A model generated the notes under the pieces. The model saw nothing but the letters and a program-made list of their open reading frames with translations. It did not search any database and was not told where the DNA came from. 64,000 nucleotides of DNA from NCBI RefSeq assembly GCF_013623835.1, contig NZ_JABKDE010000004.1, positions 434,001 through 498,000 of the forward strand, read 5' to 3'. The translations under genes were made by a program, and so were the position numbers. The number at the start of each line of letters is the position of its first letter. Positions within the stretch are counted from its first letter, which is position 1. Origin of the DNA: Brevibacterium oceani (GTDB lineage Bacteria; Actinomycetota; Actinomycetes; Actinomycetales; Brevibacteriaceae). This document shows positions 17,629 to 26,232 of the stretch, piece by piece.

Positions 17629-18921
17629 ATGTCCACTGCACAGCTTCCCTCCACCATTCCCGGCGCAGATCACCTGTTGCTGCGCGGAGCCACCCTCATC
17701 GACGGCACCGGCAAAGCTCCGATCACCGATGCCGAGGTCGAGGTCAGGGATGGCCGCGTGACCTATGCGGGACCGGCACGTGAGACCGCTCCAGCCGACG
17801 CCACGCTCGTTGCGCTGGAAGGCAGAACAATTCTGCCCGGGTTCATCGACGCCCATGTCCACTTGGGCATGTCGATCGAGGACCAGCCCGCCGACGCGGC
17901 CCGCTTCGAGTCGGAACGCACCTTCAGGTCAGCGCTCAACGCCCGGAAGACGCTCATGGCAGGAGTGACCACAGCCCGCGACCTCGGCGGAATCGACCGC
18001 GGCTACCGCGACGCGATCGCGGCCGGACTCATCCAGGGCCCGCGCACCCATCTCGCACTCGCACCACTGTCACCGACCGGTGGGCACACGGATTTCACGA
18101 TGCCCAACGGGCGTGCAGTGCCGATGCACATGCCGGTCAATCCGATCATCGACACCGACGACGATGTGCGGCGGACGATCCGCCTCCTCATTCGCGGCGC
18201 TGCCGACGTCATCAAGGTCTGCACGACCGGAGGAGTGTCCAGTCCTTCTGACACACCAGACGACATCGGTGTCCCCGAAGAACACGTGCGGCTCATCGTC
18301 GCCGAAACCGCAAAACGTGCCGGCCAGCCGGTCGCCGCACATGCGCAGGGCGCCGAAGGCATCAAAGCCGCCATCCGCGGCGGAGTGAGGTCGGTCGAAC
18401 ACGGCTACGGCATCGACGACGAGGGCATCGAGCTGATGCTCGAGCACGGCACCTTCCTCGTCCCGACTCTCAGCAGCGCCCTGCGCGTCCCCGACCCGGC
18501 AGCGGTTCCCGGCTACCTGTACGAGAAGAAGGTGAAGTGGTCGGCCATTGCCCGTGAACGCGTCGCCGCCGCACTGGCGGCCGGGGTCAAGGTCGCGCTC
18601 GGCACCGACTCCGGGGTGTGCCCGCACGGTGAGAACCTGCGCGAGCCCGTCCACGCGGTCGAGCTCGGATTGAGCCCGATGCAGGCGATCGTCGCAGGAA
18701 CGAAGAACGCCGCCGAACTGCTCCGCCTCGACTCCGATCTGGGAACCCTGGAAGAGGGCAAGCTCGCGGACCTCATCATCATTGACTTCGACCCGCTCGA
18801 GGACATCACTCCGCAGGCGACACCGGACAACGTCAAGGCCGTTGTGCAAGGCGGTGCAGTGGTCAAGGACACAGCAGCGTGGTTCGACTCGGCACCCGTC
18901 CGGCCTCTGCTGGCACAGTGA
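17629..18921 (+). CDS. Metal-dependent amidohydrolase (imidazolonepropionase/prolidase-like)
   Basis: This 430-residue enzyme has the full binuclear amidohydrolase site: His76 and His78 (FIDAHVHLG), Lys196 (DVIKVCTTGG, probably carboxylated), His238 (AAHAQG), His258 (VEHGYG) and Asp327 (ALGTDSGVCPHG). A small N- and C-terminal beta-sandwich (LLRGATLIDGTG.., KLADLIIIDFDPLEDI) frames the barrel. The closest group that I recognise is the Xaa-Pro dipeptidase-like branch, which also contains ochratoxin-hydrolysing enzymes in other organisms. The substrate is unproven, but cleavage of an aminoacyl amide fits the neighbouring amidase and M20 genes. A GAAAGGAACCCC sequence precedes the ATG. Confidence 0.88.
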   Translation: MSTAQLPSTIPGADHLLLRGATLIDGTGKAPITDAEVEVRDGRVTYAGPARETAPADATLVALEGRTILPGFIDAHVHLGMSIEDQPADAARFESERTFRSALNARKTLMAGVTTARDLGGIDRGYRDAIAAGLIQGPRTHLALAPLSPTGGHTDFTMPNGRAVPMHMPVNPIIDTDDDVRRTIRLLIRGAADVIKVCTTGGVSSPSDTPDDIGVPEEHVRLIVAETAKRAGQPVAAHAQGAEGIKAAIRGGVRSVEHGYGIDDEGIELMLEHGTFLVPTLSSALRVPDPAAVPGYLYEKKVKWSAIARERVAAALAAGVKVALGTDSGVCPHGENLREPVHAVELGLSPMQAIVAGTKNAAELLRLDSDLGTLEEGKLADLIIIDFDPLEDITPQATPDNVKAVVQGGAVVKDTAAWFDSAPVRPLLAQ

Positions 18922-20324
18922 ACGACAGATTCGGCGCCATCCTCGAACGCTTCGACGAATCGGCGATCGACCCGTGCGGGGACAGCAGCGGACCTCTCTC
19001 CGGTATGCCGCTGGGGATCAAAGCGAACATCGCCGTCGCCGAGGCGGTCCCGAGCTCCCAGAGTCGAGTCTTCGATCGAGATTTCCACCGAGGCCGTGAC
19101 GCCGAGGTCGTCGCCCGACTGCGTGAGGCCGGGGGAGTGATTGCGTGTACGACGACGATGGTCGAACACGCTGCCGGCCGGCCGGATCCTGCGCTCGGAT
19201 TCCCGCTTCCCCGCAACCCTTGGGATCTGACCCGTTGGCCTGGGGGATCGAGCTGCGGAACCGCGATCGCGATCAGTCTCGGAATCATCTCGGCCGGACT
19301 GGGTACCGACACCTCCGGCAGCTGCCGAATACCCGCCGCCTACTGCGGAGTCACGGGACTGCGGCCGACGGCCGGCTCGCTGCCGATGAAGGGCATCATG
19401 CCCGCGGCCCCGAGCCTCGACATCGTCGGTCCGATGGCCAGAAGCGCCGAGGACTGCCGTCTGCTGCTCGAAGTGATGCGCGGAGTGCCTGTCGGGTCTT
19501 CACCGCGGGAACTGCCGACACGGGTGCTCGTTCCGAGGCACGTCATCGGCTCACCGCGGATCTCCGCCGAGGTGGCCGCCGCCTTCGACGACGGGCTGCG
19601 TACACGCTGGACGCTGGGACTCGACGTCGGATCAGCGGACCTGCCCTACCTCGACGACCTCATTACGGCGACTCTGACGATCATGCTCCGCGAGATGTAC
19701 GACGTCCACCGTGAGCGGCTGGTCTCGCACTGGAACGACTACGGTCGGTCCTTCCGTCGCCTCGCGCTCGCCGGTGCACTGGTGTCCGACAGAGCCTACG
19801 CTGCGGCACTTCGTTCAGCCGCAGAGCTGCGCGGGCGACTCGAGAGTCTCCTCGACAGGGGTGCCGTCCTGGCGCTGCCGACGTGGCCGTCGTCCGCACC
19901 GCCCTACGTGTTCAAAGGCGGAACCCCTCAGGACGACTGGAACCTGACCGCGGCCTTCTGCGCCACCGGAAATCCGGCACTCGCCGTCCCGATGGGCTTC
20001 GACTCACTGGGTCTGCCGTTGTCGCTGCAATTAGTCGGGTCCGGCGCACGACCGACAGCCTCGGGAACGACGTGCCCGAGAGGAGAAGATCTTGTTCTGT
20101 CGGTCGGCGAGCTCTTCCAGTCGCACACCGATCATCATCTGCGCAGGCCGAACCCGGATCTGGCCAGTTCGCTGCCTCCGATACCCGACCCCGACGCGGG
20201 CGTCGACGAGGACGCGAGTGCACCCGACCTTCCACCGCAGCTCACAGGACTCGGCATACCCCTGTCTCTCGCAGATAGGGTGATGCTCGGCCACCTCGTC
20301 GAGATGCTGTTCCCGACACCATGA
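18918..20324 (+). CDS. Amidase signature family enzyme
   Basis: This 468-residue protein carries the Ser-cisSer-Lys triad of amidases: Lys35 in PLGIKANIAV, Ser111/112 in WPGGSSCGTAIAIS and the nucleophile Ser135 in GTDTSGSCRIPA. Family members hydrolyse carboxamides, including amino-acid and aryl amides. The N-terminal region is shorter than in GatA-type proteins and no other gat gene is present, so a role in tRNA amidation is unlikely. The start is the GTG at 18918, which overlaps the preceding stop codon (GTGA); the longer frame from 18879 has no ribosome binding site. Confidence 0.85.
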   Translation: MNDRFGAILERFDESAIDPCGDSSGPLSGMPLGIKANIAVAEAVPSSQSRVFDRDFHRGRDAEVVARLREAGGVIACTTTMVEHAAGRPDPALGFPLPRNPWDLTRWPGGSSCGTAIAISLGIISAGLGTDTSGSCRIPAAYCGVTGLRPTAGSLPMKGIMPAAPSLDIVGPMARSAEDCRLLLEVMRGVPVGSSPRELPTRVLVPRHVIGSPRISAEVAAAFDDGLRTRWTLGLDVGSADLPYLDDLITATLTIMLREMYDVHRERLVSHWNDYGRSFRRLALAGALVSDRAYAAALRSAAELRGRLESLLDRGAVLALPTWPSSAPPYVFKGGTPQDDWNLTAAFCATGNPALAVPMGFDSLGLPLSLQLVGSGARPTASGTTCPRGEDLVLSVGELFQSHTDHHLRRPNPDLASSLPPIPDPDAGVDEDASAPDLPPQLTGLGIPLSLADRVMLGHLVEMLFPTP

Positions 20325-20401
20325 ACGCCGTCGCTCGGACGGCACGTACAACCTCCGCGACCGACTCGGTCGACGAACACCAACGACAGAAGGACACCAC
20401 C

Positions 20402-21592
20402 ATGACGATCGACTTCACCGCAGAGTCCGCGAGCCTGAGCACAGAACTGCGCGAACTGCGCCGCGACCTCCACCGCAACCCTGAGATCGGGCTCGAACTG
20501 CCGTACACGCAGAAGCGGATCCTCGCAGCCCTCGAGGGACTGCCGCTCGACATCACCCTCGGCAAAGACCTCAGTTCGATCGTCGCGGTCCTGCGCGGAG
20601 AACGACCCGGACCAACGGTTCTGCTGCGCGGGGACATGGATGCCCTCCCTGTGGTCGAGAGCACCGGACTCGACTTCGCCTCGGCCAACGGCAACATGCA
20701 CGCCTGCGGACACGACCTCCATGTCTCCGGACTGGTCGGTGCCGCGAAGCTGCTCGCCGCCCATCAGGCCGAGCTGCGCGGGACCGTGGCCTTCATGTTC
20801 CAGCCAGGAGAGGAAGGTATGGGCGGAGCGAAGATCATGCTCGACGAGGGGATGTTCGAAGCCATCGGCCAGACTCCCGATGCGGCCTACGCGATCCACG
20901 TCGCCCCCGGAGCGCCGGGAACGTTCGTCACCCGACCGGGCACGGTCATGGCCGGAGCGAACACTCTGCATGTGACGATGCACGGCAAGGGCGGTCACAG
21001 CTCTCGACCGGAGGACTCCGTCGACCCCGTCCGTCCGATTCTCGAGTTCGGGCAGGCGCTGTATTCGATGATCACGGGATCGTTCAGCGTCTTCGACCCC
21101 ATCGTCGCCGAGGTGACTCAGTTGGAGGCAGGAGACGCCGTCAACGTCATTCCCGCCTCGGCGAAGCTCGGCGCTTCGGTGCGCACGCTCTCTGCGGAGA
21201 CGACGCGGAAGTTCCCGGAACGTGCGACCCGACTGGCCGAGTCGATTGCCGCCGCCCACGGCTGCACCGCCGAGGTGGTCTGGAACGAACAGTACCCAGT
21301 GACGATCAACGACGGTCACGAAGCCGAGTTCGCGCTGACGACCCTGACCGAACGCTTCGGCGCCGAACGCGTCGTCGAAGCACCGAACCCGGTCATGGGA
21401 TCCGAAGACTTCTCGTACGTGCTCGAACAGGTGCCGGGAGCCTTTGTCTTCTTCTTCGTGTCACCGGAAGGCATCGATCCGGCGACCGCTGCGACGAATC
21501 ACTCGCCGGAAGTCCAGTTCGATGATGCTCACCTCCCCGACCAGGCAGCGGCGCTGGCGACCCTGGCCTGGGAGCGGTCACTGCGCGACTGA
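20402..21592 (+). CDS. M20 family amidohydrolase, second paralogue
   Basis: This 396-residue metallo-amidohydrolase has HRNPEIGLELPYTQ, GDMDALPVVESTG, NGNMHACGHDLHVSGLVGAA, FMFQPGEEGMGGA and VMGSEDFSYVLEQVPG, the M20D metal ligands and catalytic Glu. It is close in sequence along its length to the enzyme at 11400-12635. An ATG at 20321 overlaps the amidase stop, but AGAAGGA about 8 bases before 20402 and alignment with the paralogue favour 20402. As the last gene of the operon it could finish hydrolysis of an acyl-amino acid released by the two upstream enzymes. Confidence 0.88.
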   Translation: MTIDFTAESASLSTELRELRRDLHRNPEIGLELPYTQKRILAALEGLPLDITLGKDLSSIVAVLRGERPGPTVLLRGDMDALPVVESTGLDFASANGNMHACGHDLHVSGLVGAAKLLAAHQAELRGTVAFMFQPGEEGMGGAKIMLDEGMFEAIGQTPDAAYAIHVAPGAPGTFVTRPGTVMAGANTLHVTMHGKGGHSSRPEDSVDPVRPILEFGQALYSMITGSFSVFDPIVAEVTQLEAGDAVNVIPASAKLGASVRTLSAETTRKFPERATRLAESIAAAHGCTAEVVWNEQYPVTINDGHEAEFALTTLTERFGAERVVEAPNPVMGSEDFSYVLEQVPGAFVFFFVSPEGIDPATAATNHSPEVQFDDAHLPDQAAALATLAWERSLRD

Positions 21593-21727
21593 GCGGAGCG
21601 CTCATCCTTCCGCCGACGGCGAAGAGCGCACAGATCGCCATGGAAGACCCTGTGTTCGAAACGTAGTCAAGGGCCGCCTCGGCACCTATCCTCGAAGGAA
21701 CCGTTCGACCAGGGTGGGGGATCAACG

Positions 21728-22687
21728 ATGATCGATACACAACTGTCAGACTGGCTGCTTGACTCCGATCCGGCGCTGAGATGGCAGGTCGAACGCGACC
21801 TGCTCGGCGCCGACGAGGCGACCTGGCAGGCCACCCGAGCGAGAGTCGTCCTCGAGGGATTCGGGGCCGACCTGCTCGCCCGTCAGGACGCCGACGGACA
21901 ATGGGCCGGCGGAGCGTTCTTCCCTGCGGACTTCGCCTTCGACGATGACCGACCGCAGCCTTGGACTGCGACGACGTGGGCGCTCAAGGATCTGCGCGAA
22001 TGGGGAGTGGCCGCCTCGGCGCTGGAGGGAACGGCGGAGAAGCTTCAGTCGGCACGATGGGAATACGAGGATCTGCCCTACTGGGGCGGCGAGGTCGACG
22101 TGTGCATCAATTCGTGGACGCTGTCGAACGGCCTGTGGCTGGGTGCCGACGTCGACGGCCTCGTCGACTGGTTCCTCGACCATCAGCTGCCCGACGGCGG
22201 GTGGAACTGCGAATGGGTCGAAGGGTCGGAGGTTGCGTCCTTCCACTCCACCCTCAACGCTCTCGTCGCCCTCCTCGATTATGAGAAGGTCACCGGAGAC
22301 AGGGCCCGCGTTCAGCACGCGAGGGCAGGGGGAGAGGAGTACCTCCTCTCCCGTGACCTGTTCCGCCGCCGAGGCACCGGTGAACCCTTCGACGGTCGTG
22401 CCCTGGCGCTGTTCCATCCCCGGCGGTGGTTCTACGGCATCCTTCCGGCACTCGATCATTTCCGCGAGGCGCGGTTGATCGACGGTCTCGCACCGGATCC
22501 GCGGATGGCGGAGGCTGTGGAGTTGATCCGCACACGACGATCCGCTGACGGCACCTGGAATCAGGACCACCGCCTCGACGGTGATGTGTGGTTCCACGTC
22601 GATGTGCCGCCGGGTGAACCCTCGAAATGGGTGACGCTGCAGGCCCGGCGGGTCCTCGACTGGTGGGACGGAACACCACCCGCCTGA
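21728..22687 (+). CDS. Squalene-cyclase-like alpha/alpha-toroid protein
   Basis: This 319-residue soluble protein contains several QDADGQW / QLPDGGW / RSADGTWN repeats, the QW-type motif of squalene cyclases and prenyltransferase alpha/alpha barrels, near residues 55, 155 and 275. It lacks a DxDD protonation motif, is half the length of a true squalene-hopene cyclase, and has no membrane-binding segment. An enzymatic cyclase role is therefore unlikely; homologues are usually left as hypothetical. GTGGGGGA lies upstream of the ATG. It neighbours the dioxygenase-tat operon on the same strand but shares no clear pathway with it. Confidence 0.6.
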   Translation: MIDTQLSDWLLDSDPALRWQVERDLLGADEATWQATRARVVLEGFGADLLARQDADGQWAGGAFFPADFAFDDDRPQPWTATTWALKDLREWGVAASALEGTAEKLQSARWEYEDLPYWGGEVDVCINSWTLSNGLWLGADVDGLVDWFLDHQLPDGGWNCEWVEGSEVASFHSTLNALVALLDYEKVTGDRARVQHARAGGEEYLLSRDLFRRRGTGEPFDGRALALFHPRRWFYGILPALDHFREARLIDGLAPDPRMAEAVELIRTRRSADGTWNQDHRLDGDVWFHVDVPPGEPSKWVTLQARRVLDWWDGTPPA

Positions 22688-22779
22688 GCATCCTCAGCGC
22701 CAACATAGGAACGCCACAGCCTCGGGCCAGAGCCGATCCGCACGATGGTGTCATCACATCATCAATGGAAGGACACAAC

Positions 22780-23805
22780 ATGGCTCGCGTACCCGAACCG
22801 GAGCAGACCGAGAACGGACCGACCTACGAAGGTCGCGTCCTCGACCGTCCCGAAGACGAGGTCGTCGACCAGGGCGTCTCCTTCGACATCCGCACTCTCT
22901 TCAGCCGTCGCGGCGTGATCGGTCTCGTCGGTGCCGGCGTCGGGACTGTGGCTCTTGCCGCATGCGGATCGTCGAACTCGTCGAGCGAATCGGGATCGAC
23001 CACGAGCTCCGATGTCACCGAGATCCCGGACGAGACCAATGGGCCCTACCCGGCCGATGGAACAAACGGACCAGACATCCTCGAGGAGTCAGGAATCGTT
23101 CGACAGGACATCCGGACGAACCTCGACGGAGGAGACGCGGTCGAGGGTGTGGCACTGAACTTCACACTCAAGGTCACCGACATGGTCAACGACAACAAAG
23201 CCTTCGAAGGGGCTGCGGTCTATGCCTGGCAATGTGACGCCCAAGGACTGTACTCGATGTACTCCGAAGGAGTCGAGGACGATACCTGGCTACGCGGAGT
23301 GCAAGTCGCAGACGAAAACGGTGAAGTCACCTTCATCTCGATCTTCCCCGGCTGCTACACCGGTCGCTGGCCCCACATCCATTTCGAGGTCTATCCGGAC
23401 GTCGATTCGATCACCGACTCCGAAAACTGCATCTGCACGTCGCAGATGGCCCTCCCGGAAGAGGCCTGCAATGACGTCTACGCTCTTGATGCCTACGACG
23501 GTTCGGCCAAGAACCTCTCGGGAGTCACGCTCGACGATGACAACGTCTTCGGTGACGACTCCGGCGTGAACCAGATGGCAACCCTCAGCGGGGACGTCGA
23601 CTCCGGATACGTTGCCAGCCTCAACGTAGCCATTGACACCTCAACCGAGTCGAACACCGGTGGTGGTGGCGGTGGTGGCGAGGCCCCCGAAGGACAAGAC
23701 GGCGGCACACCTCCAGAGGGCGGAGAAGGCCAGACGCCTCCCGACGGGGAAGCGCCCGGCGGTACTTCTCCGGATCAGGAGAGCTCCGAAGACACCGAAG
23801 AGTGA
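22780..23805 (+). CDS. Secreted intradiol-dioxygenase-like lipoprotein (Tat substrate)
   Basis: The 341-residue protein has a Tat-type lipoprotein signal: Arg43-Arg44 in FSRRGVIGLVG, a hydrophobic stretch, and the lipobox LAAC with Cys62. The mature part carries an intradiol ring-cleavage dioxygenase fold. Likely iron ligands are Tyr157 (WQCDAQGLYS), Tyr192, His198 and His200 (GCYTGRWPHIHF). This would open catechol-type rings outside the membrane. The C-terminal ~65 residues are Gly/Pro/Glu-rich and probably a flexible tail. GGAAGGA at 22767-22773 sets the ATG at 22780. The unusually long pre-signal region (42 residues before RR) is odd. tatA follows directly. Confidence 0.82.
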   Translation: MARVPEPEQTENGPTYEGRVLDRPEDEVVDQGVSFDIRTLFSRRGVIGLVGAGVGTVALAACGSSNSSSESGSTTSSDVTEIPDETNGPYPADGTNGPDILEESGIVRQDIRTNLDGGDAVEGVALNFTLKVTDMVNDNKAFEGAAVYAWQCDAQGLYSMYSEGVEDDTWLRGVQVADENGEVTFISIFPGCYTGRWPHIHFEVYPDVDSITDSENCICTSQMALPEEACNDVYALDAYDGSAKNLSGVTLDDDNVFGDDSGVNQMATLSGDVDSGYVASLNVAIDTSTESNTGGGGGGGEAPEGQDGGTPPEGGEGQTPPDGEAPGGTSPDQESSEDTEE

Positions 23806-23841
23806 TCCACCCCTACACGCAGATCTGAAAGAGAGAACATC

Positions 23842-24165
23842 ATGTTGCACAACCTCACGGGCTGGCACGCCCTCGTCATCCTCGCCATCATCATCCTCGT
23901 CTTCGGGGCCGCCAAGCTGCCCGCACTCGCCAAGAGCCTCGGACAGTCCGTGCGCATCCTCAAGGACGAGACGACCGAGACGCGCAAGAACGACTCCTCC
24001 TCTCAGGGCCACGAGGCGGTGACCGACCCGATCGTCACGGATCCGGTGGCCGGCACTCCGCCCGGGACTCCGATCCGCACCTCCGCCGAGGCGAGCGTCG
24101 AGCCGAACGTTGATCCCAACCTCGGTGACTCCGCCGACGCATCGGCCGTTCGAGCCCGCTCATGA
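23842..24165 (+). CDS. tatA: Sec-independent translocase subunit TatA
   Basis: The 107-residue protein has one N-terminal membrane helix (WHALVILAIIILVFGAAKLPALA) with the hallmark Phe-Gly at its end, an amphipathic helix (LAKSLGQSVRILKDE) and a long charged, Ala/Pro/Asp-rich tail. TatA oligomers form the pore of the twin-arginine system, which exports folded proteins. The stop codon overlaps the tatC start (ATGA). The gene lies about 35 bases after the dioxygenase gene, which encodes a likely Tat substrate. Confidence 0.92.
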   Translation: MLHNLTGWHALVILAIIILVFGAAKLPALAKSLGQSVRILKDETTETRKNDSSSQGHEAVTDPIVTDPVAGTPPGTPIRTSAEASVEPNVDPNLGDSADASAVRARS

Positions 24166-25067
24166 GCACCGCCACCGCCGAGAAGATGCCGCTGTCCGCG
24201 CACCTGCGGGAGGCCCGGAAACGGGCGGTGCGCGCGGCGGTGGCGCTCCTCATCGGCACCGTCATCGGCTATCTCACCTCGGACCTGGTCATGGATGTCC
24301 TCCGTGCACCGATCACCGAGCTCGCCGCTTCCCGCAGCGCCTCGCTCAACTACGACAGCGTCACCGGCGCCTTCGACCTCCAGCTGCGCATCGCCGTGTA
24401 CTCAGGCATCATCCTCTCCAGCCCGGTGTGGCTGGGGGAGATCTTCGGGTTCCTCACCCCAGGGCTGACGGCGAAGGAGAAGAAGTACACGTTCGGCTTC
24501 CTCGGCGCGGCACTTCCCCTCTTCGTCGCCGGCTGCCTCACCGGCCTCTACGTCTTCCCGCGGATGGTCGAAGTGCTCACCTCGTTCGCCTCATCCGAGG
24601 ACAGCACGATCCTGCAGGCGTCGTACTATTTCGACTTCGTGTTCAAGATCGTCATCGCCACCGGCATCGCTTTCGTCCTCCCGGTGTTCCTCGTCGTCCT
24701 CAACTTCATCGGAGTGCTGCCGGCGCGGACGATCGCGAAGGCGTGGCGGGTGAGCATCGTCGGAATCGTCGTCTTCGCAGCCCTGGTCACCCCCGCCGCC
24801 GATGTGCTCTCGATGTTCTTCGTCGCCGCCCCGATGGCCCTGCTCTTCCTCGCGGCGCTCGCCATCGCCTGGGTGCACGACCGGTCGCGCGGTTACGACG
24901 ATTCCTCGCCGATCGATCGGTCACGGCGCGAGGCGCCGCGGATCGACCGATCACGGTCCTCGACCACAGAAGGAACCGTCACTACGGCTCCGAGCTCGAC
25001 CATAGATCCGAGCTCGACTGCAGATCCGACCTCGACCACGGAAGGGAGCCGGACGTGTTCGGCCTGA
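24162..25067 (+). CDS. tatC: Sec-independent translocase subunit TatC
   Basis: This 301-residue protein is the twin-arginine signal receptor. It begins MPLSAHLREARKRAVRA, the TatC equivalent of the usual MPL..HL.ELR, and has six transmembrane helices with SPVWLGEIFGFLTPGLTAKEKKYT between helices 2 and 3. The last ~55 residues are Ser/Thr/Asp-rich and built on a near-repeated DNA unit (AGATCCGAGCTCGAC-like), an extension that E. coli TatC lacks. Translation is coupled to tatA, and tatB begins inside its 3' end. Confidence 0.93.
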   Translation: MSTATAEKMPLSAHLREARKRAVRAAVALLIGTVIGYLTSDLVMDVLRAPITELAASRSASLNYDSVTGAFDLQLRIAVYSGIILSSPVWLGEIFGFLTPGLTAKEKKYTFGFLGAALPLFVAGCLTGLYVFPRMVEVLTSFASSEDSTILQASYYFDFVFKIVIATGIAFVLPVFLVVLNFIGVLPARTIAKAWRVSIVGIVVFAALVTPAADVLSMFFVAAPMALLFLAALAIAWVHDRSRGYDDSSPIDRSRREAPRIDRSRSSTTEGTVTTAPSSTIDPSSTADPTSTTEGSRTCSA

Positions 25068-25480
25068 GCTTCGAGAAGTTCGTCCTCATCGGCATCATCG
25101 CCGCGATCGTCATCGGCCCGCGCCGGCTGCCCGCCTATGCGCACAAGCTCGGCGAAGCGGTTCGCCTGCTCCGGGCGCAGATCGACAGTGCTCGGACCCG
25201 GGCCGTCGACTCGATGGGTGTCGAAGACTGGCAGGCACTCGATCCCCGTCAGTACGATCCGCGCCGGATCGTCCGCGAGGCTCTGACCGAGCCGGAACCG
25301 ACAACTCCGACCGCGGAGGAGAAGACGGCTCGTGTCTCGGACTCAGAGGAATCCATCGCCGAGGCGGCCGGCCGATACGTCATCACCGGTTCGTCCGGAC
25401 ACCCCCGGAGACGATTCGTCGCCCCCACGACCGAGAGCCGTGCGGGCGACGAGGAGGGTGCGGATGGGCAGCCTCGGTGA
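25055..25480 (+). CDS. tatB: Sec-independent translocase subunit TatB
   Basis: This 141-residue protein starts at a GTG inside tatC (13-base overlap) behind GAAGGGAGCC. It has MFGLSFEKFVLIGIIAAIVIGPRRLPAYAHKLGEAVRLLR: a short membrane helix followed by Gly-Pro and an amphipathic helix, which marks TatB rather than TatA. It works with TatC as the receptor complex. The gene order A-C-B differs from E. coli tatABC. The stop codon ends at 25480 and the convergent lipoprotein gene ends at 25481, so the two genes abut with no spacer. Confidence 0.82.
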   Translation: MFGLSFEKFVLIGIIAAIVIGPRRLPAYAHKLGEAVRLLRAQIDSARTRAVDSMGVEDWQALDPRQYDPRRIVREALTEPEPTTPTAEEKTARVSDSEESIAEAAGRYVITGSSGHPRRRFVAPTTESRAGDEEGADGQPR

Positions 25481-26074
25481 TCAGTCCTTGAAGTCGAAGT
25501 CCTTCTGATCGATGCCAGGGAACACGAGCTCGTACTTGACCATCTTGTCCTTGTGATCGACGATCTTCACGGTCCCGTAGTACGTCCACTCACCCTTGAC
25601 CCGATCCTTGTCCTTGACCGTGACATCACAGCTCTCGAAGCCGTACCACTCCTTGAGCTCCATATCGTCGGCACATTCGGCCTTCTTGACCTTCATGCCG
25701 ACCTTGTTCTCGAACAGGTCGACGAGGTCGGCTTCGATGGATCTGGCCGGCACCGTGCCGTTGCCCTTCTTGTCGAACTTCATGCCATCGTCACTGGCCC
25801 AGTTCGTCGTTCTGGCGGCGTCGGCAAACGGATCGGTCGATTTCGTGTCGGTCGGCTCAGCCTCGGCGGGCTCTGAAGCCGCGGGCGTGGTCGCGGCACC
25901 TCCGCCGAATCCACCGCCGTCCGAAGAGTCCTCGGTGGCCTGAGCGGCTTCCGACTTCTGCCCCTCGGCGGGCTTGTCACCCCCACCGCAGGCCGAAAGC
26001 GACAGGGCCAGGGCGGTGCCCGCTGCCACAGTCATCAGGCGGGGCATCCAATTTGAGTGGCGAACCGGTGTCAT
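25481..26074 (-). CDS. Lipoprotein with DUF4333-like C-terminal domain
   Basis: This 197-residue precursor has a Sec lipoprotein signal (MPRLMTVAAGTALALSLSAC, Cys29) followed by a Gly/Ala/Glu/Thr-rich linker of about 60 residues. The folded C-terminal ~110 residues contain two cysteines (KKAECADDMEL.., FESCDVTVKDK) in the spacing of small secreted actinobacterial domains such as DUF4333, and presumably form a disulfide. The function is unknown. The AAGGAG site upstream of 26074 fixes the start. The domain assignment is tentative. Confidence 0.7.
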   Translation of the reverse strand: MTPVRHSNWMPRLMTVAAGTALALSLSACGGGDKPAEGQKSEAAQATEDSSDGGGFGGGAATTPAASEPAEAEPTDTKSTDPFADAARTTNWASDDGMKFDKKGNGTVPARSIEADLVDLFENKVGMKVKKAECADDMELKEWYGFESCDVTVKDKDRVKGEWTYYGTVKIVDHKDKMVKYELVFPGIDQKDFDFKD

Positions 26075-26232
26075 CGTCTTACTCCTTCGCACTTCTGCGA
26101 TCACAAACGTTGTCGATACACCACGATTCTGCCATGGCCCACTGCCCACGAATGTCGGGCCGTGTGCGGATCTGGGGACACATGTGGCGGATCGAACACA
26201 GGTTCGCGCCCGTGCCGACCGCCGGTTCCCGG

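Noticed and set aside
18918..20324. GatA subunit of tRNA amidotransferase
   Set aside because: There are no gatB or gatC neighbours, the gene is embedded in a catabolic operon, and the N-terminal region differs from GatA.
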